A DNA stretch of 64,000 nucleotides from Streptomyces flavotricini. GTDB taxonomy: Bacteria; Actinomycetota; Actinomycetes; Streptomycetales; Streptomycetaceae. Each line of letters begins with the position of its first letter. Within the stretch, counting starts at the first letter, position 1. The notes under the pieces were generated by a model that saw only the letters and a list, made by a program, of their open reading frames with translations, was not told the origin of the DNA and made no database searches. This document shows positions 25,310 through 34,297 of this stretch, piece by piece. The stretch is taken from assembly GCF_020639365.1 (NCBI RefSeq), contig NZ_JAINUL010000001.1, forward strand, positions 8,279,095 through 8,343,094, written 5' to 3'. The position numbers and the translations under genes are program-made.

Positions 25310-26959
25310 CTACACGGTGGCCGGCAGGATGTGGTCGCCGACCTTGTCCGTGCTCAGGCACAGCGAGCAGACGACCGCGTCGTGGGCGACACAGGCGGCG
25401 AGATCGGGACGCTCGTAGGACTGGTGGCAGACGTGGCAGTCGAGGGTGGCTGCGCTTGGGTTCCCATCGGCGTCCAGCAGGGGCTCGCTGATGCCGTCGT
25501 CGCTGCGGCGCAGGTAGTAGCGGCCCTTGGTGACCACGGCCATCAGCGGGGTGACGACGAAGGCGATGACGGCTGCGGCCACGGGCGAGTACGGCTGGAG
25601 GGTGTCGCCGAGGAGGTGGAAGTACATGGCGATCGACAGGCCGGAGGCGGCGACGAAGGCCACGACCCCGACCGGATTGACCGCGTGGAGCATGCCCCGG
25701 CGGAACTCCGGCTGGAGCGGGGACAGCTTCAGCGCGTACTTGTTGATGCCGATGTCGGTGGCCACGGTGACCACCCAGGCGATCGCGCAGTTCGAGTAGA
25801 AGCCCAGGATGCTGCCCAGGAAGCTGAACATGTCGGCTTCCATCATGGCGAGTGCGAAGGCCAGGTTGACCAGGACGAACATCATGCGGCCGGGGTAGTG
25901 CTTGGTGACGCGGGTGAAGGAGTTCGTCCAGGCCAGTGAGCCGGAGTACGCGTTCGTCACGTTGATCTTGATCTGGCTGATGACCACCAGGACCACGGCC
26001 AGCGGGATGACCATCCAGGACGGCATCATCGCGTCGAAGGCGCTGCGGAACTGCTGGATGGGCTCGGGAGCAGCCGCCGGTCCGACCTCGGCGATGATGT
26101 ACACGGCCAGGAAGACACCGATGGCCTGCTTGAGCGCACCGAGCACGACCCACCCGGGACCGGCCATGACCACGGCGGTCCACCAGGCGCGCTTGTTCTC
26201 CTCGGTCTTGGGCGGCATGAAGCGCAAGTAGTCGATCTGCTCCCCGATCTGCGCGATCAAGGACAGGCACACACCCGCTCCGAGCATGACGGAGGCGGTG
26301 TTGACGGCGCCGTCGCCGTTCGTGCCGGGGTAGGCCAGGAAGCGGTCGACGGTGCCGGGGTCGTTGGTGATCAGGTAGACCAGCGGACCGGCCATGAGCA
26401 GCAGCCAGATCGGGGTGGTCCACACCTGGAGCGTGCTGAGCGCCTTCATGCCGTAGACGACCAGCGGGATCACCATGAGTGTGGAGATGGCGTACCCCAG
26501 CCACAGCGGCAGCCCGAGGCCCAGTTTGAGGCCTTGGGCCATGATCGAGCCTTCAAGAGCGAAGAAGATGAAGGTGAAGCTGGCGAAGATGACGCTGGTG
26601 ACGACCGAGCCGTAGTAGCCGAAGCCGGAGCCGCGGGTGATCAGGTCGAGGTCGATGTTGTAGCGTGCGCCGTAGTATGCCAGCGGGAATCCGGTGATGA
26701 AGATGACGACCGCGGCGACGGCGATGGCCACGAGCGCGTTGCCGGTTCCGTGGGCCAGGCCGATGCCGGCGCCGATGGAGAAGTCGGCCATGTAGGCGAT
26801 GCCGCCGAGCGCCGTGGTGGCCACCACCATGGGCGTCCAGCGGCGGTAACTGCGGGGCGCGAAACGGAGGGTGTAGTCCTCCAGCGTCTCCTTGACCGCC
26901 TGGTCGGCAGGGGTCCTCGTCGTTTCTGTGGTGGTCCGTCGTGACTCGGTGGTGCTCAT
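25310..26959 (-). CDS. NCS1 (purine-cytosine permease family) transporter with Cys-rich C-terminal extension
   Basis: A 549-aa protein with about 12 transmembrane helices and NCS1 signatures: a soluble N-terminus ending DYTLRFAPRSYRRWTP, then GSGFGYYGSVVTS, QIGEQIDYLRFMP, and ISQIKINVTNAYSGSLAWTN. Family members import nucleobases, hydantoins or thiamine precursors with a cation. The unusual part is the last 40 residues: DCHVCHQSY, then ACVAHDAVVCSLCLS. These form a CxxC...C...CxxC cluster with His residues, likely a small zinc-binding module on the cytoplasmic side. The ATG has GGGAGGCG upstream. The 5' leader contains a tandem GCATC repeat (26992-27006, reverse sense), and the gene has no close partner on its 5' side. 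Confidence 0.92.
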   Translation of the reverse strand: MSTTESRRTTTETTRTPADQAVKETLEDYTLRFAPRSYRRWTPMVVATTALGGIAYMADFSIGAGIGLAHGTGNALVAIAVAAVVIFITGFPLAYYGARYNIDLDLITRGSGFGYYGSVVTSVIFASFTFIFFALEGSIMAQGLKLGLGLPLWLGYAISTLMVIPLVVYGMKALSTLQVWTTPIWLLLMAGPLVYLITNDPGTVDRFLAYPGTNGDGAVNTASVMLGAGVCLSLIAQIGEQIDYLRFMPPKTEENKRAWWTAVVMAGPGWVVLGALKQAIGVFLAVYIIAEVGPAAAPEPIQQFRSAFDAMMPSWMVIPLAVVLVVISQIKINVTNAYSGSLAWTNSFTRVTKHYPGRMMFVLVNLAFALAMMEADMFSFLGSILGFYSNCAIAWVVTVATDIGINKYALKLSPLQPEFRRGMLHAVNPVGVVAFVAASGLSIAMYFHLLGDTLQPYSPVAAAVIAFVVTPLMAVVTKGRYYLRRSDDGISEPLLDADGNPSAATLDCHVCHQSYERPDLAACVAHDAVVCSLCLSTDKVGDHILPATV

Positions 26960-27365
26960 GCCACGCCTCCCGTTGGCGCTCGGTGCAGGTGATGCGATGC
27001 GATGCGGAGCCCCGTATGGCGCCGTTGGCAGGACGGGGGTGGTGGGGTCATGAGTGTTTTGCGGCAACCCTGTTCACGGCTGCGGTCCCACGGTCGCTCA
27101 CGCTAGAAAGCGGTTGTTACCCCGGGTGCGCGTTGCGGTGAACACCTTGTTGCCGCAGGCGGCGCCGCCGCCTACGTACGCTGCACTCGCGCAGGCCCGG
27201 GCCGCTTGTTGGCCCGACGGGCGGACCGGACATGGCTGGAGTCGCCCGCGTGCCAGACCTGCTTGTCCGCGGAGGTTGCGTGCGACGACTCGACGGTGAT
27301 GCGGACCTTCGTGACCTCGCCGACGCGGAACGGACGCCGCTGGCCGCCCGCCCCCTGATCCGGGG

Positions 27366-28300
27366 TCAGCCGGCGCGTGTGACCTTGCCGTCCTTCCCGG
27401 TGATCGTCGCCGTGACGCGGTGCGGCAGGGCAGACTCGCCGATCTTGTCGGCCCGCACGGAGACGCCCGGGGTGATGATCAGGTCCAGGAGCCTGATCGG
27501 CTCCTGCCGCCGCTGGCACCTTCTGCCGATTCCCGGGATCCGGGTGAGGGAGGTCGCCCGGGGAGATGTCCAGCCCAACCGACTCCCCATGGCCGTCGGA
27601 CCCCGGGGCATCCGGACCGGCAGAGCGCCTTCGACGGACTGCCGGGTGGGCCGCTGGGCAGCGCGACCGGAGACGGGGGCGGCGATGCCCTCGGTGCGCA
27701 GCGCGGTCTGGTCGTGCATGCGGCCGGGCCGCAGGGCGCCGGACCACAGGGTGCGGCCCTGGTGGTCGCTGATCGTGGTGGTCTTGAGGGTGTTCTGCCT
27801 GTGCTTGCCGGAGACGAAGGCGCGGCGGCCAGGCCGGCCTGCCCCGGGGCGGTTGACCTGGGCTTCCATCCCGTCGATCCGCAGAGTCACGGCCTCGGCT
27901 TCTGCATAGGCGAAAACATCGGCCAGGGTGCGCAGGCGCACACCGGGACGGTCGGGAACGGCGAACCCCTGCTCGGCGAGCAGCGGGCGGATCTCGGCGA
28001 GGGCCCGGCCGATCGTGGAGGACCCCGCCTCGTGGAGCACCCCGAGGGCCTCATGGGTAAGGCCAGTCCGCAGATGTGTGAGTCGAGTGTGGCCAGCAGC
28101 CGGTCGGTGAAGACGAATTCGTGCTTCGGCCCGGTTCCTGCCTGACGCTGGCGGGCTCCCTCGCGCCGTTGGTGGCGTGCAGACTCACAGCGCGCCTCCC
28201 GACGCGGAGCGAGTTCTTCCACCAGCGCGCCCAGATGCTTACCCGAGAGGCCGCAGAAGGCATGATGTGACATGGCCGCGCGGACTTGTTCGATCTTCAC
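27366..28300 (-). pseudogene. DDE transposase remnant (IS5-type, DDE_4-like)
   Basis: Reading from 28300 downward, MSHHAFCGLSGKHLGALVEE begins the N-terminal helix-turn-helix of an IS5-group transposase. After frame changes it continues as LGVLHEAGSSTIGRALAEIRP. A catalytic-domain part follows (RTLADVFAYAEAEAVTLRID, then RRAFVSGKHRQNTLKTT and QGRTLWSGALRPGRMHDQTA). The remainder (27560-27366) has frameshifted into a different, beta-rich stretch (IRLLDLIITPGVSVRADKI) that continues in another frame to about 27200 (RITVESSHATSADKQVWHA). This stretch may be the tail of an unrelated gene joined to the IS. It is non-functional. Confidence 0.75.
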
Positions 28301-28567
28301 AACCCAGACAACTCGCGCGGCCTTCCGTATGTTGCCTGCCGTGACCGAGATCGATCGCGAGGCAGTCCGTGACGAAACCGGCGTCGCGTCGCGCAGCGCG
28401 CCCTGATCGCGATCTGGCTGCCCCGGCGGGGTCGCGGAGCTTGATCGCTCGCTGACTCGCCGCGCTCGCTCACAGCTGCCTCCAGGCCGTCGATACAGGT
28501 AGCGACCGGGCTGGCTCTGGTCACCTGTCTGTGCGGTCTAGACCGGGGCCCCGGGCGTTGTACCGGA

Positions 28568-28948
28568 CTACGGCAGGACGAGAGGCACGGTGATGGTGAG
28601 GTGTTCGTCGGTGGTCGGCAGGGCGGTGGCAAGAGCGTTCATACGAGCTGCGAGGTGGCCGATCACCCGGCTGGTCAGTTCCTCGTCCCACTCCGCTGTG
28701 CCTTCCGGTGGCAGGCGCATCTCCCCCCTGGCAGGCGGGTTGTCACCGAGATAGCGCGCGGTGTCCATGTTGACGCCCCAACAGGCCAGTGCGATCTTCA
28801 CCTGCCCGGGTGCCGCCCACTGCGCCCGGATGTGGGCGCACATGCTGAAGCCGTCCCCGCCGAATGTGACCGTAGTGGAGAACGACCTGCCACGGGGGTA
28901 TTGCCGTATCAGCTTGAGTACTGCTGGTTCCACAACGGCTCGCGCCAT
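28568..28948 (-). CDS. Conserved-looking hypothetical protein
   Basis: A 126-aa soluble protein (MARAVVEPAVLKLIRQ, FSTTVTFGGDGFSMCAHIRA, then ALACWGVNMDTARYLGD and TEWDEELTSRVIGHLAARM). It shows mixed alpha/beta character, two Cys and no motif I can name. Codon bias is right for a gene. ATG at 28948 is chosen over an upstream in-frame ATG (28996) because TATACGGAACC precedes it and the extension is Arg-rich shadow text. Function unknown. Confidence 0.6.
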   Translation of the reverse strand: MARAVVEPAVLKLIRQYPRGRSFSTTVTFGGDGFSMCAHIRAQWAAPGQVKIALACWGVNMDTARYLGDNPPARGEMRLPPEGTAEWDEELTSRVIGHLAARMNALATALPTTDEHLTITVPLVLP

Positions 28949-29062
28949 AGGTTCCGTATACACCGTCTGCCCCCTGTCGAGCCTGGCCTTCAGCATTCCA
29001 GACGGGGCCTGCGGCGGACAGATCGTCTGCCGTCCCGACCGCTTCCTCTCCGGGGGAACGCT

Positions 29063-29341
29063 GTGCACCTCGTGGTACTCGGCAGCGCCGTCGCCCGGCA
29101 CCTACCGGAGATCCGCCGGATGTTCCCCTCGGCTGTAGGCGCCTCGCCGTGGCAGTTCATCGAGACCGGCCCCGGCGACGGCGTGTGGGACAAACGGCGC
29201 GATGCCGGACCCCGTGCCGGCTGCGAGCCAGGCATGCGGTTCACCCGCATCGTGCCCGGGGCCCAGCTCATCCACGGCATCAACCCCCTCCACCAGGGGT
29301 GCTGCCGCAAGTTCATCACCGGCCTCACCTCAGGCCGGTGA
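29063..29341 (+). CDS. Possible small hypothetical protein
   Basis: A 92-codon frame with GTG start and GGGGGA 6-11 nt upstream. It reads VHLVVLGSAVARHLPEIRRM, then WQFIETGPGDGVWDKRRDAG and GCEPGMRFTRIVPGAQLIHG. It is divergent from the previous gene. The Gly/Cys/Pro-rich middle looks like a structured small domain, but no family is recognised, and it could be the tail of a lost gene. Confidence 0.35.
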   Translation: MHLVVLGSAVARHLPEIRRMFPSAVGASPWQFIETGPGDGVWDKRRDAGPRAGCEPGMRFTRIVPGAQLIHGINPLHQGCCRKFITGLTSGR

Positions 29342-29559
29342 CCGATTCCCGACATCGCCTCCGCGGAACGGCAACTGCGGCGGGCGTTCCTGTCTCTGGG
29401 TGGACAGGGGCTATGCCGGGAGACCTATCGGTGTGGGTCAGGACTGGCCTTGCTGCGTCATGTTGCGCGGCTGCGCCTGTTCTTCGGTCGGTGCCCCTTC
29501 CTCTGAGCCGTCATGGGCGTCCTCGTCACCGGCGACGGCGGTGACGACGAGTTCGGGCT

Positions 29560-29653
29560 CGTCGGCGCGGAGGTCACCCATCCGAGACGGAGCAGGCAGC
29601 GGCTCGATCACCAACCAGGCCTGATCCCTCAGTCCATGTCGTCGCACCAGCAA
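29560..29653 (-). pseudogene. Transposase N-terminal fragment
   Basis: Reverse frame MLVRRHGLRDQAWLVIEPL, then PAPSRMGDL, is the typical start of IS5-group transposases (an AW..IEPLLP motif), with one Leu missing. Only about 30 codons remain before the text becomes unrelated. Confidence 0.5.
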
Positions 29654-29904
29654 CGACCAACCGACTTTGCGGACACGGCCCAGAGCGTCGGGGCGCCTCC
29701 CGGCCTCGTGGCGAGCCGCTGACGCTCGACGGCGTCATGGACCGGGGTGGCCGATCCGGCCAGGACGCCACGGAGGCCCCGCGCGCCGCTGCCCGGAGGC
29801 CAACCGAGCCGAGCCGTCGGGTGGGAGATGAGGAGCTGGTCACCAGGCAATTGCGGAGGAACCCGCGTTGGCTGCGGGGAAACAAGAACGGGGGATATTA
29901 CTCA

Positions 29905-29935
29905 CCACTTCGAAGAGGGTCGGTGTTCGAAGTGG
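29905..29935. repeat. Perfect 10-bp inverted repeat
   Basis: CCACTTCGAA (29905-29914) and its exact complement TTCGAAGTGG (29926-29935) are separated by 11 bp, so arm starts are two helical turns apart. It lies at the edge of the AT-rich region before the ice-binding-fold gene. A dimeric-regulator operator or an RNA hairpin are both possible. Confidence 0.6.
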
Positions 29936-30120
29936 CAGGCGAAAAGCGTAAATTATAGCGATTTCAACTTCGGGGTCATATGAATTACGGGAAGCGTCGG
30001 CGCGCCCGTGCCGCGGAAATTTCGTGAGATCACCCGCCTGGCGGCTCTTCTCGTATTTGGCGGGTTTGAATTTATTTTTGGACGAAGGGATCTGCCTCGT
30101 GTGAGTTAATCCGGCCCCAT

Positions 30121-30147
30121 TTGACGAAGGGGGTATCGGATGATAAT
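30121..30147 (+). promoter_or_regulatory. Candidate promoter of the ice-binding-fold gene
   Basis: TTGACG (30121-30126) and GATAAT (30142-30147) are 15 bp apart, close to primary sigma consensus, inside an unusually AT-rich 400-bp stretch. Transcripts would carry a leader of about 180 nt before the ATG at 30335. The spacing is shorter than ideal. Confidence 0.4.
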
Positions 30148-30334
30148 AACGGCGAATCTTGATATTTTCGTTGCGCATCGCGGGATTGAGTATGTTTTTA
30201 ATCCTCCCTGCTTCTTGCTGTCTGTTTTTGACGCGTGAATGTTGCTGCGTAATATGCGGCGACAAGACAAGGCTTCCCGGGCGATCGGTAGGAGCCCGGT
30301 ACGCCACGGCCCCCCATAGGAAGTGGCCCCCTCG

Positions 30335-31567
30335 ATGAAGCTAAATATCCAAGCGGCTCAGCGCCGCACCTTTTCCGGCTGGCTGGCTTCGGCCGTCGCC
30401 GTAACGGTTGCCGGTGTCATGGCCGTTGGGATGCCGACGCAGGCCCTGGCCATCGCGACAGCCGTGCCTCTGGGCACCACCGCCAGCTACTCCGTTCTTG
30501 CAGGTCAGGGGGTCACCAATACGGGCCCAACGGTGATCGACCACGACCTCGGGACGCACCCGAACCCGGCCATCACCGGATTCCCGCCCGGCCGGGTCCT
30601 CGGTGCCGTGCACCCGGCGGATGCTCAGGCCCTCCAGGCCAAGAGCGATCTGATCATCGCCTACAACAACGCGGCCGGCCAGGCCGAGGACTTCGACCTT
30701 CCGGCGGCCATCGGCTCCGGAACGTCCGGCCCCACCGAGCTGATTCCGGGCGTCTACACAAGAGACCCGGCCGGCAGTGTCGGACTCACCGGCGACCTGG
30801 TCCTGAATGCCGGGGGAAACGCCAACGCAGTCTGGGTGTTCCAGATTCCCGCAGCCCTGACGACGGCAACCTCCAGCCGGATCCTCCTCACGAACGGCGC
30901 TTCGCCGTGCAACGTGTTCTGGCAGATCGGGAGTTCGGCTGAGCTCAACACCAACACCACCTTCGTGGGCACCATCATGGCCCTGACTTCGATCTTCCTG
31001 CGAACCGGGACGAACATCGAGGGTCGGGCCCTGGCCCGTAACGGTGAAGTGACGATGGACAACAACCGGATCTTCCTCGGCGGGTGCGCCACCGGCGGAA
31101 CCACCACGGGAACCACCACGGGCACGACCACGGGCACGACCACCGCCGGCACGACGACCGGCACGACCACCGGAACTCCGACCGCCGGATCGACGACCGG
31201 TACGACTGTGGGTCTGATCGGTGGTGGCCTCCTGGGCGGACCGATCGTCGACCTCGTGTCCGGCGGCACCTCGGGGAACATCGCCGGCAACACCTCCGGC
31301 AATACGGCCGGGAACACGACGGGCGGGCACGGCGGTCAGCCTGGCAAGCCGGGCCACGGCGGGCCGGGCGGCCCGGACCACGGCGGCTTGGAGCACTACG
31401 GGCCGAAGCACAACGGGCCGGAGCACGGCGGGCCGGAGCACGGCGGGCCGGACAAGGGGCATGACGAGGGACCTGGTAAGCCGGACCACGGCCACGGCCA
31501 CGGCCACGACGGGAAGCCCGCCGACCACTACGGGTACGGCAACAAGCCCGCGGGCCACGAGGGCTAG
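30335..31567 (+). CDS. Secreted ice-binding-fold (DUF3494) protein with Thr/Gly and His/Gly-rich tail
   Basis: A 410-aa exported protein. Signal peptide at residues 1-43 (FSGWLASAVAVTVAGVMAVG, then MPTQALA). A DUF3494 ice-binding-like beta-solenoid fills about 50-245: SYSVLAGQGVTNTGPTVI, ELIPGVYTRDP, then NAVWVFQIPAALTTAT and FVGTIMALTSIFLRTGTNIE. A GTTT-type repeat linker follows (about 255-295). The last 90 residues are a Gly/His/Pro tail with repeats of GGPEH. DUF3494 proteins bind ice in cold organisms but are also widespread as adhesin-like domains. No LPxTG motif or C-terminal transmembrane segment is present, so it is probably released or held by its tail. A His-rich tail can bind metal. 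It precedes a DUF5819-HTTM pair. Confidence 0.85.
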   Translation: MKLNIQAAQRRTFSGWLASAVAVTVAGVMAVGMPTQALAIATAVPLGTTASYSVLAGQGVTNTGPTVIDHDLGTHPNPAITGFPPGRVLGAVHPADAQALQAKSDLIIAYNNAAGQAEDFDLPAAIGSGTSGPTELIPGVYTRDPAGSVGLTGDLVLNAGGNANAVWVFQIPAALTTATSSRILLTNGASPCNVFWQIGSSAELNTNTTFVGTIMALTSIFLRTGTNIEGRALARNGEVTMDNNRIFLGGCATGGTTTGTTTGTTTGTTTAGTTTGTTTGTPTAGSTTGTTVGLIGGGLLGGPIVDLVSGGTSGNIAGNTSGNTAGNTTGGHGGQPGKPGHGGPGGPDHGGLEHYGPKHNGPEHGGPEHGGPDKGHDEGPGKPDHGHGHGHDGKPADHYGYGNKPAGHEG

Positions 31568-31600
31568 GCAGCAGGCTGCACGAACCCCGTTCATCGGATG

Positions 31601-31642
31601 ACGGCGCGCGGCGGGAACCTCATCGAAGCCGCCGCGCGCCGT
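31601..31642 (+). terminator. Hairpin terminator after the ice-binding-fold gene
   Basis: A perfect 14-bp GC-rich stem (31601-31614 with 31629-31642, ACGGCGCGCGGCGG and its complement) encloses a 14-nt loop, 34 bp after the stop. It should largely separate this gene from the DUF5819 gene. Confidence 0.75.
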
Positions 31643-31788
31643 CGGTGAGTCGCTCAGACCTCAGACGAACAGTAGACATGAGAAGGACCGGGTGGGCGGT
31701 GTCGAGCGGAATTGAATCTGCGGGCGTGAAGGAACTTCATCAATCCGATTCCGGCCCGGTCCCCCGACAACGTGATGACGAAGTGGCC

Positions 31789-32421
31789 ATGCCGAGCAAG
31801 CGGCCCATGGGAGTTCGCGCAATGCAAGCTGGGCTGCGCACTGCCGTGGCCGTCTGCCTGGTGACGACTCTGGTTCACGTCGTCCTGGTCTTCCTTCACG
31901 TGGCCCCCGCCAACCCTGTGTCGAAGCGGTACAGCTCACAGGTGAACGGGTGGGTGTACCCGCTCTTCGAACAGAACTGGCGGCTCTTCGCCCCAGACCC
32001 CGATTCCTTCAACCGAACAATCCTGGCGAGAACAGCACATTCCGACTCCAAAGGATCGGTGCAGGTGACCCCCTGGTTCGACCTGGCTGCCGTGGACCAT
32101 TCCGCAGTCGACCACAATGTTTTTCCGAGTCATACGTCCCAGAACCTGCTGCGCCGCGCCTGGACCTCTTACGTCGAAACACATGGAGGAAGCGACACGG
32201 CACGCTCGGAACGGGCCGTGATGCTGCAGACGTACCTGCGGAATGTCGCTGCGGACCGCGTAGCCGCCCTCAACGGCGGTGGCGGCACCTTCGAGTTCAT
32301 TCAGCTCCGGGTCATCACACTGCCCGTCGCTGCGCCCGGCGCAGCGTCCCGGAACCGCCCGCCGGCACCCAGCGAGGACCGGCTCCTGCCCTGGTGGAAG
32401 GTGACCTCGCATGGGAAGTGA
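31789..32421 (+). CDS. DUF5819 membrane-anchored protein (SdpA-like)
   Basis: A 210-aa protein with one N-terminal transmembrane helix (about residues 14-37, LRTAVAVCLVTTLVHVVLVF). The family core follows (NGWVYPLFEQNWRLFAPDP, then PSHTSQNLLRRAWTSYV) and an extracytoplasmic tail. DUF5819 proteins occur with HTTM proteins and resemble SdpA, which in Bacillus works with SdpB to mature the secreted toxin SdpC. The next gene is an HTTM protein overlapping by 11 bp, which supports a two-protein complex. ATG at 31789 is chosen because it sits just before the membrane helix; an in-frame start at 31645 would add a non-conserved extension. Biochemical role is unproven. Confidence 0.85.
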   Translation: MPSKRPMGVRAMQAGLRTAVAVCLVTTLVHVVLVFLHVAPANPVSKRYSSQVNGWVYPLFEQNWRLFAPDPDSFNRTILARTAHSDSKGSVQVTPWFDLAAVDHSAVDHNVFPSHTSQNLLRRAWTSYVETHGGSDTARSERAVMLQTYLRNVAADRVAALNGGGGTFEFIQLRVITLPVAAPGAASRNRPPAPSEDRLLPWWKVTSHGK

Positions 32422-33631
32422 ACAGATCCCCCAGTTCCCTTCCACGGCGCCCACGCCGCACCGGCGTGCGGCTCAGGAGGCTTCGGTCGCCGGCACGGCC
32501 GACCGGTGGTTCCTGGAGCGGATCGGTGCCCTGTGGGCGCTTCTCACCCACCGTCCGGTCTCCCTGTACGCCGCGTCGGTTCTGCGCATCGGCTACGGGC
32601 TGCTCTATCTGGTCTACCTGCTGCGCGAGTTCCCGCATCGTGACGAGATCTGGGGGCCCGGCTCGCCCTGGACACCGGCGCTGGCGCGACAGCTCTTCGA
32701 CCAAACGGGCTGGAACAGCATCCTGATCCTGTCCGACAACCGCGCCTACTTCGAACTCTGCTACGTGATGGCCCTCGTCACGTCGGCGCTGTTCATGCTG
32801 GGCTGGCGGACCCGGGCCATGTCTGTCCTCTTCGCCGTCGTGGTGGCCTCGTTCCATGCCAGGTCGATCTTCATGACGGACGGGGGCGACAACCTGATCC
32901 TGCTGATGGCCCTCTACCTCGTCCTCACCTCGTGCGGTCGGCGCTGGTCTCTGGACGCGCGCAGGAACCGGCTCTTGGCAGCCCGTGCGGGAGACGTGCC
33001 GGAGCCGGTGAGGAGCTTCTCCGCACAACAACTCCACGATGCCCGTACCACCTTGACCACGGTGGTGCACAACTGCGCCATGCTCGTCATCGCGGCACAG
33101 GTCTGCTTCCTCTACGGATCGGCAGGCCTGTACAAGGTCCAGGGCCCGACCTGGGGGAGCGGCACCGCTCTCCACTACGCGCTGAACCTCGAACTCTTCC
33201 AGCCCTGGCCCGCACTCTCCCACCTCGTGGACGAGTACCCGATGATGATCGCGATCGCCAGCTACCTGACGGTGCTCTTGCAGGTCGCCTTCCCGTTCGT
33301 ACTCTTCGGCAGGCTCAAGTACCCCGTTCTGACCGTGCTGCTGGGCATGCACATCGGCATCGCAGTGCTCCTGGGACTGCCTCTCTTCTCCGGCGCGATG
33401 ATCGTTGCGGACGCCGTGTTCCTTCCCGACCGCTTCTACGCCTTCCTGCCGCGCCTGTGGCGACGCGCGGCACAGCGCACGGGGACGCGGCCGTCGGCCC
33501 CCGACCGAGCGGCAGGAGCCGTATCCGTACCTCCGCAGGGCAGGCCCGGAGTACCCGGCTCCACGCATCGAGCCGTCTCTGCGCAGAAGGACATCACGCC
33601 GGCTACCGGGCTCGCATCCGAGCACGGCTGA
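32411..33631 (+). CDS. HTTM-domain multi-pass membrane protein (SdpB-like)
   Basis: A 406-aa protein with several transmembrane helices and HTTM features: SLYAASVLRIGYGLLYLVYL, WTPALARQLFD, FHARSIFMTDGGDNLILLM, then FLYGSAGLYKVQGPTWGSG. HTTM is the membrane part of vitamin-K-dependent gamma-carboxylase and is shared by SdpB. Bacterial members next to DUF5819 are thought to modify or process secreted peptides. The Pro/Arg-rich C-terminal 50 residues are probably cytoplasmic. It is translationally coupled to the DUF5819 gene. No SdpC-like toxin gene is seen next door; the secreted ice-binding-fold protein upstream is the only exported neighbour. Confidence 0.88.
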   Translation: MGSEQIPQFPSTAPTPHRRAAQEASVAGTADRWFLERIGALWALLTHRPVSLYAASVLRIGYGLLYLVYLLREFPHRDEIWGPGSPWTPALARQLFDQTGWNSILILSDNRAYFELCYVMALVTSALFMLGWRTRAMSVLFAVVVASFHARSIFMTDGGDNLILLMALYLVLTSCGRRWSLDARRNRLLAARAGDVPEPVRSFSAQQLHDARTTLTTVVHNCAMLVIAAQVCFLYGSAGLYKVQGPTWGSGTALHYALNLELFQPWPALSHLVDEYPMMIAIASYLTVLLQVAFPFVLFGRLKYPVLTVLLGMHIGIAVLLGLPLFSGAMIVADAVFLPDRFYAFLPRLWRRAAQRTGTRPSAPDRAAGAVSVPPQGRPGVPGSTHRAVSAQKDITPATGLASEHG

Positions 33632-33716
33632 GCAGCCGCGCGGACGGCGGCGCGGTCACGGGCTGCGCCGGCCGTAGTGCGGGATGAGGCCGCGGTGGCG
33701 GCACAGGAAGGCACGG

Positions 33717-33952
33717 TCAACCCGGGCAGGAGGGCTGGGTCCTCCTGCCGGGCGGACGATGGACGGTGTCGGCCTGGAGCCCCGCATCGTCCAGGGCGAC
33801 GTCGAGTCGTGCTTCTTCGCCGGGCCCAGGCAGCACTCCTTCCCGTGATTTGCCCAGACTTCCGCCGGAACATCAGGTCCAGCGGCCTCCTGGCTGATGA
33901 GACCGATGCCTCGGTCGGCTTCGAACGATTGCACGACACCGCAGGGCGACAT
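33717..33952 (-). pseudogene. Frameshifted cold-shock protein gene
   Basis: From ATG at 33952 the reverse frame reads MSPCGVVQSFEADRGIGLIS, then QEAAGPDVPAEVWANHGKE, a diverged cold-shock domain. It then loses the frame near 33800. In the next frame the expected C-terminus appears: EEARLDVALDDAGLQADTV, ending in a stop at 33717. One frameshift therefore splits the gene. The RNP1 motif (KGFGFI in active proteins) reads RGIGLI, so even the intact form would be divergent. Confidence 0.7.
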
Positions 33953-34297
33953 GCTTCCGCTTCCGGCTCCGCGCCGTAGTGGCACGCATCCTCGGCCGCC
34001 GAGCTCGGGGAACACTCTGCTGCTCAGCTCCCGCATCACAGCGCTCTGCCGCCTCATCGCCTCCGCGATGCCCGAGTCCGCCTGGCGCGGCCGCGCGGCC
34101 GCGCGGTGCGCGATTCCGGCCGGATCAGTGGGTTCGGTGGTATCTCGTGGGAGGACCGCCACGGGTCGCACGGTGTGTACGTGCCGCGAAGGAGCGGCCT
34201 GGCCCCCATTCTGAGGCCAGGCCGTTCCCGGCAGGGGGTGAGCGGGCGATCCCACGCCCGCTGTAGACGGTCGTGCGGTGATCAGAGGAGCAGAGCG
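33953..34297. other. Intergenic region
   Basis: About 345 bp between the broken cold-shock gene and the ATP-grasp gene. The only clear element is AGAGGAG at 34284-34290, the ribosome site of the next gene. All frames otherwise read as shadow sequence. Confidence 0.35.

Noticed and set aside
31096..31210. Tandem repeats that might be a CRISPR array
   Set aside because: They are in-frame ACC-ACG-GGC type codons for a Thr/Gly linker of the ice-binding-fold protein, with no unique spacers.
34106..34297. In-frame extension of the ATP-grasp gene
   Set aside because: Arg/Ser/Pro-rich text with no ribosome site at its start; GTG 34298 has AGAGGAG.
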